The notes under the pieces: generated by a model | Database searches by the model: none | What the model saw: only the letters and a program-made list of their open reading frames with translations | What the model was told of the DNA's origin: nothing | From: Moraxella bovis | GTDB lineage: Bacteria; Pseudomonadota; Gammaproteobacteria; Pseudomonadales; Moraxellaceae | Length of the DNA: 21,180 nucleotides | Reading direction: 5' to 3' | Assembly: GCF_002014975.1 (NCBI RefSeq) | Contig: NZ_MUXV01000002.1 | Coordinates: forward strand, 126,061-147,240 | Shown: positions 6,729-14,876 of the stretch, piece after piece | Position numbering within the stretch: position 1 is the stretch's first letter | Layout of the letters: every line of letters begins with the position of its first letter | Translations under genes and position numbers: made by a program

Positions 6729-8105
6729 TTATTCTTTTGGCAACAGTCTTTCAAACACCAACAATTCCTGCTCCAAAAACTCAATCAGCTGTTCAATGTG
6801 TGGCAAAGCACTTTGGCAAGCGGTAATGCCAAAATCTATCTTGTCTTGATAATTGGTTAGCGTGATGTTTAAAGCCTGCCCATCTAATAGCACCGACGCA
6901 GGGAAAATCCCCGTCAGTCTCGCCCCATTAAGATACAATGGCGTATTATCTCCTGGTACATTTGAGATGATGAGATTAAAGGCTTGGCGGGTCGGCATCA
7001 CGCCCGTGCTTAGGTTGGCAAATGCCATGCCATAAGTAAGCAGACTATAATTAATGACTTGTGCCTGATTCATGCGGGAAAATCGCTGTTTGCCATCATC
7101 CACGCTTGCCTTGATGGTCAATAGACGCTCGGCAGGGTCAGATTTGTGCGTGGCAAGGTTGGTAAGGATGAACGAGAGCTGATTGCCCATGGCACTTTTA
7201 TCACGGCGAAGCGATATCGGCACAAAGGCGATGAGTGGCTTGGCAGGCAGGGCATCTTGGACGAGCAAATATTCACGCAACGCCCCTGCACAGATGGCAA
7301 GCAGGACATCATTGGTCGTCGCCCCAAAATGCTCGGCAATCTTTGCAAATCGCCCTTTTTTAAACGAGACAAACGACAGCTGACGTGAACTGCTGATTTT
7401 TTGATTTAAGATAGACTTGGGGGCATCAAAGGTACTGGTAAAATGCAGATTCTTTTCCCCAAAGTGATTTTTGACACTATTAACCAGCTCTCGCCCCACA
7501 GGATAGATGGTGGTAAGTTGTTCTTTGATGATTTTTAGGGGCGGTTTGTGAATGGGTAAGATGGCGTTGATTTGACTGCGGTATTTGGTGGATAACGACC
7601 AAAACGGGGCGGTCATCTTCTCTGTTTTGGACGCTGAGAGCGACATTTGAAGCAGTCGCATGGCGGCGATACCGTCTGCCATGGCGTGATGAATCTTTAA
7701 AAACAGGGCAAAGCGAGCGTTACCACCATCGTAAGCAGGGGCAAGCCCATCAATGAGATGAAATTCCCACAACGGCTTGGCTCTATCCAACATCAGCCCA
7801 TGCTCACGTGAGATATAGTTCGTCAGCTCTTGTGTGCCACCGGGTTTGGGCAGGGCGACATGGCGGAAATGATGATTAACATCAAAATCCCCATCTGGCT
7901 CCCAAAACAGCCTCTTGCTTAGCACTTGATTAAAAGGAAAGCTTGGCTTGGTGCGTGTCACTTCAATGTCTGATACCAACTTTGTCAAAAAATCATCACC
8001 CGCCCCGTCAGGCACCTCAAAAATACACAAACCTGAAACGTGCATCGGCTCCTTGCGAGTTTCAAGCATTAAAAATACATGGTCAATGGCATTTAAAGCA
8101 CGCAC
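6729..8105 (-). CDS. wax ester synthase / acyl-CoA:diacylglycerol acyltransferase (WS/DGAT)
   Basis: 458-aa bifunctional acyltransferase that joins acyl-CoA to fatty alcohols or diacylglycerol to make storage wax esters and triacylglycerol at the inner membrane. It closely resembles Acinetobacter AtfA throughout: the start (RALNAIDHVFLMLETR), PMHVSGL, PLW at 111-113, the catalytic HHAMADG at 139-145 and the late ISNVPGDNTPLYLNGA block. Length equals AtfA (458). Translation starts at GTG: AAGGA lies 6 nt upstream of it, and no better ATG is near. It is a lone gene convergent with ispH and the 56-aa frame. The fatty alcohol supply genes are not in this window. Confidence 0.95.
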   Translation of the reverse strand: MRALNAIDHVFLMLETRKEPMHVSGLCIFEVPDGAGDDFLTKLVSDIEVTRTKPSFPFNQVLSKRLFWEPDGDFDVNHHFRHVALPKPGGTQELTNYISREHGLMLDRAKPLWEFHLIDGLAPAYDGGNARFALFLKIHHAMADGIAAMRLLQMSLSASKTEKMTAPFWSLSTKYRSQINAILPIHKPPLKIIKEQLTTIYPVGRELVNSVKNHFGEKNLHFTSTFDAPKSILNQKISSSRQLSFVSFKKGRFAKIAEHFGATTNDVLLAICAGALREYLLVQDALPAKPLIAFVPISLRRDKSAMGNQLSFILTNLATHKSDPAERLLTIKASVDDGKQRFSRMNQAQVINYSLLTYGMAFANLSTGVMPTRQAFNLIISNVPGDNTPLYLNGARLTGIFPASVLLDGQALNITLTNYQDKIDFGITACQSALPHIEQLIEFLEQELLVFERLLPKE

Positions 8106-8181
8106 GTGTTATCCTTAATTGATAAAATTATTTATAAATGGGTTAAAATGACTGTTTAATGACATGAGTAAAAATATGATT

Positions 8182-8190
8182 AGTATAACA
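8182..8190 (-). promoter_or_regulatory. wax synthase gene promoter (extended -10)
   Basis: Minus-strand TGTTATACT at 8182-8190, extended -10 form, about 77 bp before the GTG start. The surrounding DNA is very AT-rich. Confidence 0.4.
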
Positions 8191-8240
8191 AATTTTTTGT
8201 AAAAAATTTTATCAATCCATGACTATTTTTAAAAATTTTT

Positions 8241-8506
8241 TAGGGCGTGCCTGCCTTTGGTATTTGCAATGAAAATCACGAAAAATCACACGTTTTTCAA
8301 GGAAAAAACTTGAGGCTGTGAGTCTTCTATCAGACAAGTTTTTGACGCAGAAAAACATCCGACCACTTAACTGGGTAAATTTTAAGAGTTTTAACTTAAT
8401 TTTTTAAATTAAGTGGTCGGATAACCATTTTTCATGCAAAAATTAATTTAAAGTATTAAGTTTTTAACTTATTTTATAAGAATGTTATCAAGGTAGGCAC
8501 GCTCTA
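8241..8506 (+). mobile_element. MITE-like element, copy 2
   Basis: 266 bp between TA dinucleotides at 8241-8242 and 8505-8506. Left end TAGGGCGTGCCTGCCTT; right end, read inverted, TAGAGCGTGCCTACCTT, so the terminal repeats are about 17 bp with two differences. Left portion matches copy 1 closely. The middle differs from copy 1 by an inserted or substituted hairpin (8357-8422). Non-coding. It lies between the argG terminator and the wax synthase promoter. Confidence 0.8.
8357..8422. repeat. nested 14-bp inverted repeat inside copy 2
   Basis: ATCCGACCACTTAA (8357-8370) and its perfect complement TTAAGTGGTCGGAT (8409-8422), 38 bp apart, interrupt the element where copy 1 has about 19 unrelated bases. 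It looks like a smaller palindromic element inserted into a larger one. Confidence 0.65.
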
Positions 8507-8510
8507 ATAA

Positions 8511-8540
8511 AAAAGAGCGAAACATTCAGCTCGCTCTTTT
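8511..8540 (-). terminator. argG terminator
   Basis: Perfect 10-bp stem AAAAGAGCGA with its complement at 8531-8540 and a 10-nt loop, 12 bp past the argG stop, followed by T-rich sequence on the minus strand. Copy 2 of the repeat begins 4 bp beyond it. Confidence 0.8.
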
Positions 8541-8552
8541 GATTGATATGAC

Positions 8553-9965
<1,413 letters not shown>

Positions 9966-10041
9966 TTAAAAATTTGGCAAATTTTCACAAAAATAAGCGA
10001 AAAATTTTTAAAAATTTGCTAAACTAGTAAAATTTAAAATA

Positions 10042-10065
10042 GTCATCATTTTTAAAATTGATGAC
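10042..10065. promoter_or_regulatory. 24-bp near-palindrome upstream of the elsL operon
   Basis: GTCATCATTTTT followed by AAAATTGATGAC; the halves match at 11 of 12 positions. It ends 34 bp before the elsL ATG in the argG-elsL intergenic region. Its size and symmetry suit an operator, and the third gene of the operon encodes a LysR regulator, so autoregulation is a possible reading. Confidence 0.4.
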
Positions 10066-10099
10066 CCAGTCATCATAAAGCCATGATTGCCCTAACCCT

Positions 10100-10591
10100 A
10101 TGATAACCTTAAAAATAGACACCACCGCTCAAAGTTTGACCGTATTTGATGGTGATAAGCTCATCAAAACTCTGCCCGTCTCTACCGCCAAAAATGGCAC
10201 AGGACAACTTGAAAATACAGGGTGTACGCCACTTGGTAAGCATATTATTAACAATAAAATTGGGGGCGAATACCCCAAAAATGCCGTCTTTGTCGGGCGA
10301 GTGTTTACAGGCGAGATTTATGATGACAAGTTGGGGCAAACCAATCCTGACAGGGACTGGATTTTGAGTCGGATTTTGTGGTTAAAAGGTGTGGAAAACG
10401 GTTATAATCTTGGCAAAACCGCAGACGGTGCGGTGTGCGATACCCACGCCCGATATATCTACATTCACGGCACGCCCGATACCGAGCCTGTGGGCGTGCC
10501 GATGTCGCATGGCTGTATTCGTATGAGAAATAATGACGTGGTGTGGCTATATGATGTGGTAGATGCAGGGACACAAGTTTTAATCATTTAG
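10100..10591 (+). CDS. elsL: YkuD-family L,D-carboxypeptidase, cytoplasmic (ElsL-like)
   Basis: 163 aa, essentially a single YkuD catalytic domain. The active-site signature runs from IHGT at 122-125 to SHGCIRM at 136-142, with catalytic Cys139 and His123/His137. Unlike classical L,D-transpeptidases it has no signal peptide, membrane anchor or LysM domain. That combination matches Acinetobacter ElsL, a cytoplasmic enzyme that trims the terminal D-Ala from recycled tetrapeptides. The symbol is assigned on architecture and lineage, so treat it as probable. The start has no obvious Shine-Dalgarno; a six-codon frame from 10083 ends in TGA overlapping the ATG. It leads a tight operon with a lipoprotein gene (42-bp gap) and a LysR gene. 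amgK and murU, also recycling genes, lie nearby. Confidence 0.8.
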   Translation: MITLKIDTTAQSLTVFDGDKLIKTLPVSTAKNGTGQLENTGCTPLGKHIINNKIGGEYPKNAVFVGRVFTGEIYDDKLGQTNPDRDWILSRILWLKGVENGYNLGKTADGAVCDTHARYIYIHGTPDTEPVGVPMSHGCIRMRNNDVVWLYDVVDAGTQVLII

Positions 10592-10633
10592 CCTATTTAT
10601 CAAAAATATTTTCATTTTTTAAAAAGGCAATTT

Positions 10634-10951
10634 ATGAAATATTTATTACTAATTCCTATTATCGTATTAACCGCTTGTGTCAACATTCACCACAAATCTG
10701 GTAATAAAAAATCACAAATGACACAAACCGCCCAGTCGGATATTTTTATTATTTATTTTGACAAAGACAAAAAAGACAATTTATTAACACACATCAATCA
10801 TTATCACGATGAGATTGTTTATTTATATGACAACATAAATGCCGTGGCGGTAAAAATTACGGCAACTGATTTAAATAAAAAAGTGCAATCTTATCAAGCG
10901 ATTGATGGTGTTTTACAAATCACCAAAAATGAAATGGTGCAATTACATTAA
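10634..10951 (+). CDS. small lipoprotein with I9-propeptide-like domain
   Basis: 105-aa lipoprotein: signal peptide with lipobox LTAC and lipidated Cys15, then a basic, polar linker to about residue 33. Residues about 36-105 resemble the inhibitor I9 / subtilisin propeptide fold: a strand (IFIIYFD), a charged helix, then DEIVYLYDNINAVAVKIT, followed by ATDLNKKVQSYQAIDGV and a final strand. In that family the segment after the central strand reads NGVAVKL...L..LPGV. Such domains normally sit before a subtilase and inhibit it; here no protease is attached. The assignment is my pattern match, not a database result. AAAAGG precedes the ATG. It lies between elsL and the LysR gene, 24 bp from the latter. 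Confidence 0.75.
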   Translation: MKYLLLIPIIVLTACVNIHHKSGNKKSQMTQTAQSDIFIIYFDKDKKDNLLTHINHYHDEIVYLYDNINAVAVKITATDLNKKVQSYQAIDGVLQITKNEMVQLH

Positions 10952-10975
10952 ATACAAAACATAAAAAGGGCAATT

Positions 10976-11944
10976 ATGAATTTACAAAAAGTTGATTTAA
11001 ACCTAATTGTTTATTTAGACGTGCTACTGCGTGAGAAAAACGTCACCCGTGCCGCCGAACAGCTTGGCATTACTCAGCCTGCGATGAGTAATATTTTACG
11101 TAGATTGCGTTCGCTGTTTAATGACCCCTTGCTCGTGCGGTCGTCCGAAGGCATGACCCCGACCGAGCGAGCCTGTGAGTTACAGCCACGTATTCGTGAG
11201 ATACTCTCGGACGTGGGGATGCTGTTGGAGCCACGCACCGAGTTTCGTCCGTATAGTACGTCTCGGGTATTTCGGATTATGACATCGGACTATGCCGAAG
11301 CCACGCTTGTGCCACGCCTTGTCAAAGCCCTTAGAAGCGAAGCCCCGAACGTGATTTTGGACTTTTTGACCCCGTCCGATGTGTCGTATCGGGACATGGA
11401 ACAGGGGCGAGTGGATTTGGCGATTAACCGCTTTAATGAGATACCGCAGAGTTTTCATCAGGTGTTGGTGTGGCGTGATACGTTTAGTTGTCTGCTGTCG
11501 GCAGAGTCGCCCCATTTGCACCGTTTTAACCTAAAAAATTACCTAAAAGCTCAGCACGTCTGGGTATCCAAAACGGGCATGGGCGTGGGTTTTGGGGTCA
11601 ATCCTGAAAAATCAGGCGGTCTGGGTTCCATCGACCAAGCCTTACAGCGACTGGGACAAAAACGCCAAATCAGCGTGTTTACCCGTCATTATCAAATGCC
11701 TGCCATGCTCACCGCCAACAAAGACCTGATTGCCACGCTACCCACTCGTGTGGCAAACCTACAAGCCCAAAATAATCCACAAATCGTGGTCAAAGAACCG
11801 CCATTTTTCATTCCAGAATTTGAGCTTAAAATGGCGTGGTCGCCCCTACTACAACACCACCCTGCTCATAAATGGCTAAGACAGCTTATCATTCATGTGG
11901 CACGGCAAATCATGACAGAAGAAGACACCAAACTGCGTCAATAA
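10976..11944 (+). CDS. LysR-type transcriptional regulator
   Basis: 322-aa LTTR with an N-terminal winged helix-turn-helix at about residues 6-65 (LNLIVYLDVLLREKNVTRAAEQLGITQPAMS then LLRRLR-type recognition, DPLLVRSSEGMTPTERA), followed by a two-lobed ligand-binding domain (about 95-305). The style of the N-terminus (VDLNLIVYLDVLL) is like the NodD/LinR-type subgroup. AAAGGG lies about 6 nt before the ATG. It is the last gene of an operon with elsL and the small lipoprotein. The effector is unknown; a cell-wall or envelope signal would be a natural guess from context but is not shown by the sequence. Confidence 0.92.
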   Translation: MNLQKVDLNLIVYLDVLLREKNVTRAAEQLGITQPAMSNILRRLRSLFNDPLLVRSSEGMTPTERACELQPRIREILSDVGMLLEPRTEFRPYSTSRVFRIMTSDYAEATLVPRLVKALRSEAPNVILDFLTPSDVSYRDMEQGRVDLAINRFNEIPQSFHQVLVWRDTFSCLLSAESPHLHRFNLKNYLKAQHVWVSKTGMGVGFGVNPEKSGGLGSIDQALQRLGQKRQISVFTRHYQMPAMLTANKDLIATLPTRVANLQAQNNPQIVVKEPPFFIPEFELKMAWSPLLQHHPAHKWLRQLIIHVARQIMTEEDTKLRQ

Positions 11945-11987
11945 AACAACCTTTGAAGCTGTTGTATTATTTTAGAATTTTAGAAAT

Positions 11988-12069
11988 TAGGGTACACCAC
12001 CTTTGATATCTCCTTGAAAACGGGCAGTTTTTCTCATTTTATGGTAAATATGAAAGCAGGTATACCCTA
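11988..12069. repeat. 82-bp element with 11-bp terminal inverted repeats
   Basis: TAGGGTACACC (11988-11998) and GGTATACCCTA (12059-12069) are inverted repeats matching at 10 of 11 positions, with TA at each end and no coding sequence between. The ends resemble the TAGGGCGTGCC ends of the larger elements (TAGGG and CC shared, the four middle bases all transitions). It may be a short relic of the same or a related family. Confidence 0.4.
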
Positions 12070-12090
12070 GTGTATAAAATAAAGACATAA

Positions 12091-12120
12091 AAAAATCCCT
12101 AAGTCAGGGGAGACTTAGGG
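12091..12120 (-). terminator. terminator of the tRNA transcript
   Basis: CCCTAAGTC (12097-12105) and GACTTAGGG (12112-12120) form a 9-bp stem with a 6-nt loop; on the minus strand it is followed by ATTTTTTT. It lies 27 bp past the tRNA-Asp 3' end. Confidence 0.85.
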
Positions 12121-12146
12121 GATAAACTGGAAAAACCAGTTAAAAA

Positions 12147-12223
12147 TGGCGCAGCGGACGGGACTCGAACCCGCGACCCCCGGCGTGACAGGCCGGTATT
12201 CTAACCAACTGAACTACCGCTGC
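12147..12223 (-). tRNA. tRNA-Asp (GUC)
   Basis: 77 nt including an encoded CCA. Acceptor arm GCAGCGG pairs with CCGCTGC; discriminator G; D arm GTTCAGTTGGTTAGAAT; anticodon loop CTGTCAC with GTC; T arm with GTTCGAGTC. It follows tRNA-Val by 39 bp in the same transcript. Confidence 0.97.
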
Positions 12224-12262
12224 TAAGGTCGCCAATCTTTTTTAACCATAAAAGATTTAAAA

Positions 12263-12338
12263 TGGTGGGCGGTAACGGATTCGAACCGCTGACCCTCTGC
12301 TTGTAAGGCAGACGCTCTACCAACTGAGCTAACCGCCC
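12263..12338 (-). tRNA. tRNA-Val (UAC)
   Basis: 76 nt with encoded CCA. Acceptor GGGCGGT pairs with ACCGCCC; D arm GCTCAGTTGGTAGAGC; anticodon loop CTTACAA with TAC; T loop TTCGAATC. First tRNA after the promoter at 12418-12445. Confidence 0.97.
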
Positions 12339-12417
12339 GAACTTGACTTACTTAACTGTTTTAATAAACAATTTAAACCATGTTTATTTGTTATGTATGT
12401 CGTTCGTTGTGGTGCGT

Positions 12418-12445
12418 ATTATATAGATTTTTTGGTGGGTGTCAA
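12418..12445 (-). promoter_or_regulatory. near-consensus promoter of the tRNA-Val/tRNA-Asp operon
   Basis: On the minus strand TTGACA, a 16-bp spacer, then TATAAT, followed by ACGC in the discriminator region. About 70 nt of leader precede tRNA-Val. A perfect -10/-35 with a GC-containing discriminator is typical of stable RNA promoters subject to ppGpp control; the control is inference. Confidence 0.8.
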
Positions 12446-12541
12446 ATGGTTTTTTGAGAAATTTTACATAAAATTTATAAACCATTGAAATTTATGAAAT
12501 TATTTTTTAAAAACTATTTTATAAAATTCTCCCACCCGTTT
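12446..12541. other. AT-rich spacer between murU and the tRNA promoter
   Basis: Strongly AT-rich and without a credible gene. Its minus strand supplies the UP-element region of the tRNA promoter and is also the downstream end of murU. No clear murU terminator is visible. Confidence 0.5.
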
Positions 12542-13258
12542 TTACCAAACGCCTCGAACATACTGCTCCACTTCATGCAGTCGCTCCATCGTGCCGACAT
12601 CGACCCATTTATCACTCAGTATCTCGCCACTGACACGCCCCCCTGCCATCGCCGAACGTAGCAGTGGTGCCAGTGGTGCTATCTCGCCCACGCCCACGCC
12701 TGCCACCATCTGTGGAGACATCACGCTAATGCCAGCAAAGGTGTAGTTGTTGCCGTCATCGCTTTTTAGTCCGACCACACCCGACCCCCCTGCCGACATC
12801 TGTGCCAAAGCAAAATCGCCCGTGGGGTTATGCTCAGGATTGGCGGTCAGCATCAGATGAGCCAGATGATTACCAAGACTGTGATGAGCCAGTCCGTCAA
12901 ACGCAAACTCGCTCCACACATCGCCATTAATGAGCAAAAACGGCTCATCTTTTAGTTTCCCATGAGCCAGTGCATAGCGTATACCCCCTGCTGTCTCCAA
13001 AGGCTCAGGCAGGACGCTCTCATCGGATATGTGGATATTCACGCCAAAATCACGACCTTTAAAAAAGTCAATAATCACCCCGCCCAAATAGCCGACATTT
13101 AGAGTAATGTCGGTAATGCCTGCCTGTTTTAGACGTTCGATATGCCACACCATCAGGGGCTTTTGTGCCACCATCACAAGAGGCTTGGGCGTGGTCAGGG
13201 TCAAAGGACGCATTCTGGTGCCTTTACCTGCTGATAAAATCATGGCTTGGGTTATCAT
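12542..13258 (-). CDS. murU: N-acetylmuramate alpha-1-phosphate uridylyltransferase
   Basis: 238-aa nucleotidyltransferase that converts MurNAc-1-phosphate and UTP to UDP-MurNAc, feeding recycled cell-wall sugar back into peptidoglycan synthesis and bypassing the fosfomycin-sensitive MurA step. Nucleotide-binding LSAGKGTRMRPLT and TPKPL lie at 8-27, ETAGGIRYAL at about 89-98, NGDVW at 111-115, a late FAGISVM block and WVDVGTMERL near the C-terminus, in agreement with Pseudomonas MurU. AAGG lies about 6 nt before the ATG. The partner kinase amgK lies upstream on the same strand, but 140 bp and a hairpin separate them, unlike the tight pairing in Pseudomonas. Confidence 0.93.
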   Translation of the reverse strand: MITQAMILSAGKGTRMRPLTLTTPKPLVMVAQKPLMVWHIERLKQAGITDITLNVGYLGGVIIDFFKGRDFGVNIHISDESVLPEPLETAGGIRYALAHGKLKDEPFLLINGDVWSEFAFDGLAHHSLGNHLAHLMLTANPEHNPTGDFALAQMSAGGSGVVGLKSDDGNNYTFAGISVMSPQMVAGVGVGEIAPLAPLLRSAMAGGRVSGEILSDKWVDVGTMERLHEVEQYVRGVW

Positions 13259-13355
13259 GGTTTGCCTTTTATAAATAAGTTTTTATAAATGATTGGGTTT
13301 TTAAAATAAATAAATCATATCAATTGTAAAATTAAACACATCAAACATCAAAATA

Positions 13356-13391
13356 AAAATAGGACAATTTATCATATCATCATCCTATTTT
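13356..13391 (-). terminator. hairpin between amgK and murU
   Basis: Perfect 9-bp stem AAAATAGGA / TCCTATTTT with an 18-nt loop, 7 bp past the amgK stop, followed by TATTTTG on the minus strand. It could end or attenuate amgK transcription before murU. The large loop makes it a weak terminator. Confidence 0.45.
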
Positions 13392-13398
13392 CATTTAT

Positions 13399-14424
13399 TT
13401 ATGCCGATATAAATACCTGATTATAAGTAGGTAGGATTTTTTGACAAATGAATTCCTTAAAATCAGTATAAATATCATCACCGCCCTGCTCACTTAGCCA
13501 GTTAAGCTCATGGCACAAATTATTCATCACTTTGGGGATGTTTTGCAAATAACGCGCTTTGCTATCTCGCTGATACAGACGAATAAAAATCCCCAAGACT
13601 TTTAAATGTCGCTGTATGCCCATGATATTGACATTTTTGGTAAAGTCATTCAATGTCATGTTCGGGTTTTTTAATTCATAAAAAATTCCAATCTGTTCAT
13701 TCACCCACGTCTCATCCACATCAATGTACGCATCTCGCACCAAACTCACCAAGTCATAAGTATCTGCCCCAATCACCGCATCTTGAAAGTCAATCACGCC
13801 CAGCTCATCAGACGCTTTATCTTGCATGAGATTGCGACTGTGATAATCCCGATGAACAATGACTTTGGGCTGACTTTGGACATCAGTGATGACTTGTTTT
13901 TTTAGTCGCTCCCATAATAACTCATCATCGGCGGTAAATGATACGTTAATATACGGCGAGAACCACTGGCTAAATAAATCCATCTCATCATTTAATTTCT
14001 CATCGCTATATGCTGGCAAATCAACATCAATGTCCAAATCCTGTAATTTGATTAATGTCTCATAGGCTTTTTGGTAATAGCGAGACATATTTGCTTTATC
14101 GTCTTTGATTAAATGGGCAAATTCGGTCGTGCCAAAGTCTTGTAATAATAAAAAGCCCTTGGCAATGTCTTGGGCAATGATGTCAGGCACATTCACCGCT
14201 TCACTCATGATACCTGCCACCGATACAAATTCAGTCACGCTCTCTTTGTCAGGCGGAGCATCCATCAAAAGATACGTCATTTTATCTTTATCGTGTTCGC
14301 TTGTCACCTTAAAATGAATGCGATGATAACGGCGAAAACTGGCATCTCCTGCCAAGCTCTCTACCGTAAAACCAGCAGTTAGGTGATTGTTTAAAAAATT
14401 CATCATCTCATCATGGCGAGTCAT
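13399..14424 (-). CDS. amgK: anomeric MurNAc/GlcNAc kinase
   Basis: 341-aa aminoglycoside-phosphotransferase-fold kinase that phosphorylates recovered MurNAc (and GlcNAc) at C1, the step before MurU. Substrate-typical N-terminus with GDASFRRYHRI at 26-36, the catalytic loop HRDYHSRNLM at 191-200 (D193, N198) and the metal-binding IDFQDA at 211-216 followed by GADTYDLVSL, all features of AmgK. AAGGG lies 7 nt before the ATG. Length agrees with the family (about 335-340). With murU downstream and elsL within 4 kb it forms part of a peptidoglycan-recycling neighbourhood. Confidence 0.92.
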   Translation of the reverse strand: MTRHDEMMNFLNNHLTAGFTVESLAGDASFRRYHRIHFKVTSEHDKDKMTYLLMDAPPDKESVTEFVSVAGIMSEAVNVPDIIAQDIAKGFLLLQDFGTTEFAHLIKDDKANMSRYYQKAYETLIKLQDLDIDVDLPAYSDEKLNDEMDLFSQWFSPYINVSFTADDELLWERLKKQVITDVQSQPKVIVHRDYHSRNLMQDKASDELGVIDFQDAVIGADTYDLVSLVRDAYIDVDETWVNEQIGIFYELKNPNMTLNDFTKNVNIMGIQRHLKVLGIFIRLYQRDSKARYLQNIPKVMNNLCHELNWLSEQGGDDIYTDFKEFICQKILPTYNQVFISA

Positions 14425-14489
14425 GGTATGCCCTTATGGTTAAAATCGTTAAGTTAAATGATTTGGTTAAATGGTTAAATAGATGCCAT

Positions 14490-14533
14490 AGTTTAGCGGA
14501 TTTTTGGGCGTTACACCAGTCATTTTCGGTGTA
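14490..14533 (-). promoter_or_regulatory. amgK promoter region with overlapping dyad
   Basis: Minus-strand TAAACT (14490-14495) may be the -10 and TGGTGT (14513-14518) the -35, 17 bp apart. A dyad TACACC / GGTGTA (14512-14517 and 14528-14533) overlaps the -35. Between it and the gene, GTTAAAT occurs three times (14453, 14466, 14474). Any of these could bind a regulator. Confidence 0.3.
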
Positions 14534-14572
14534 TTGTTTTTTGACGGCAAATTTTTAAGACATGACAAAAAC

Positions 14573-14795
14573 TAGGGCGTGCCTGCCTTTGGTATTTGCC
14601 ATGAAAAACACCTATTTAAAAAAACAGGGGAATCGCCCGTTTTGCAAGGAAAAAGTCCGCAGTTGATATTGAAATATCAACAAGGATTTTGACTTCAAGC
14701 CACAAGATTTAGCCATTTTTCATATGAAAATGGCTTGAAATCCCTAAATTTTCATCATATTTTTAAAAAATGTTATCAAGGGTAGGTACGCCCTA
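14573..14795 (+). mobile_element. MITE-like element, copy 3
   Basis: 223 bp between TA at 14573-14574 and TA at 14794-14795. Left end TAGGGCGTGCCTGCCTTTGG is identical to copy 2; inverted right end TAGGGCGTACCTACCCTTG. The centre has diverged and holds its own hairpin (GTTGATATT / AATATCAAC), but keeps the AGCCACAAGATTTAGCC core of copy 1. It ends 81 bp before lptD, so it supplies or flanks the lptD control region. Confidence 0.8.
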
Positions 14796-14818
14796 TTAAT
14801 TTTAAATCAAAAATAGGG

Positions 14819-14824
14819 TAAAAT
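14819..14824 (+). promoter_or_regulatory. possible lptD -10 box
   Basis: TAAAAT about 53 bp before the lptD ATG, with TTAATT 17 bp upstream; the latter abuts the end of the repeat element (14795). Weak match. Confidence 0.25.
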
Positions 14825-14876
14825 AACCAACTTTAACCACATTTAAAAATCACCCTAAGTCAATTCAGGTAACATC

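Noticed and set aside
10083..10102. Six-codon leader frame overlapping the elsL start (ATGA)
   Set aside because: Too short to support on its own, with no clear ribosome-binding site; kept only as a remark on elsL.
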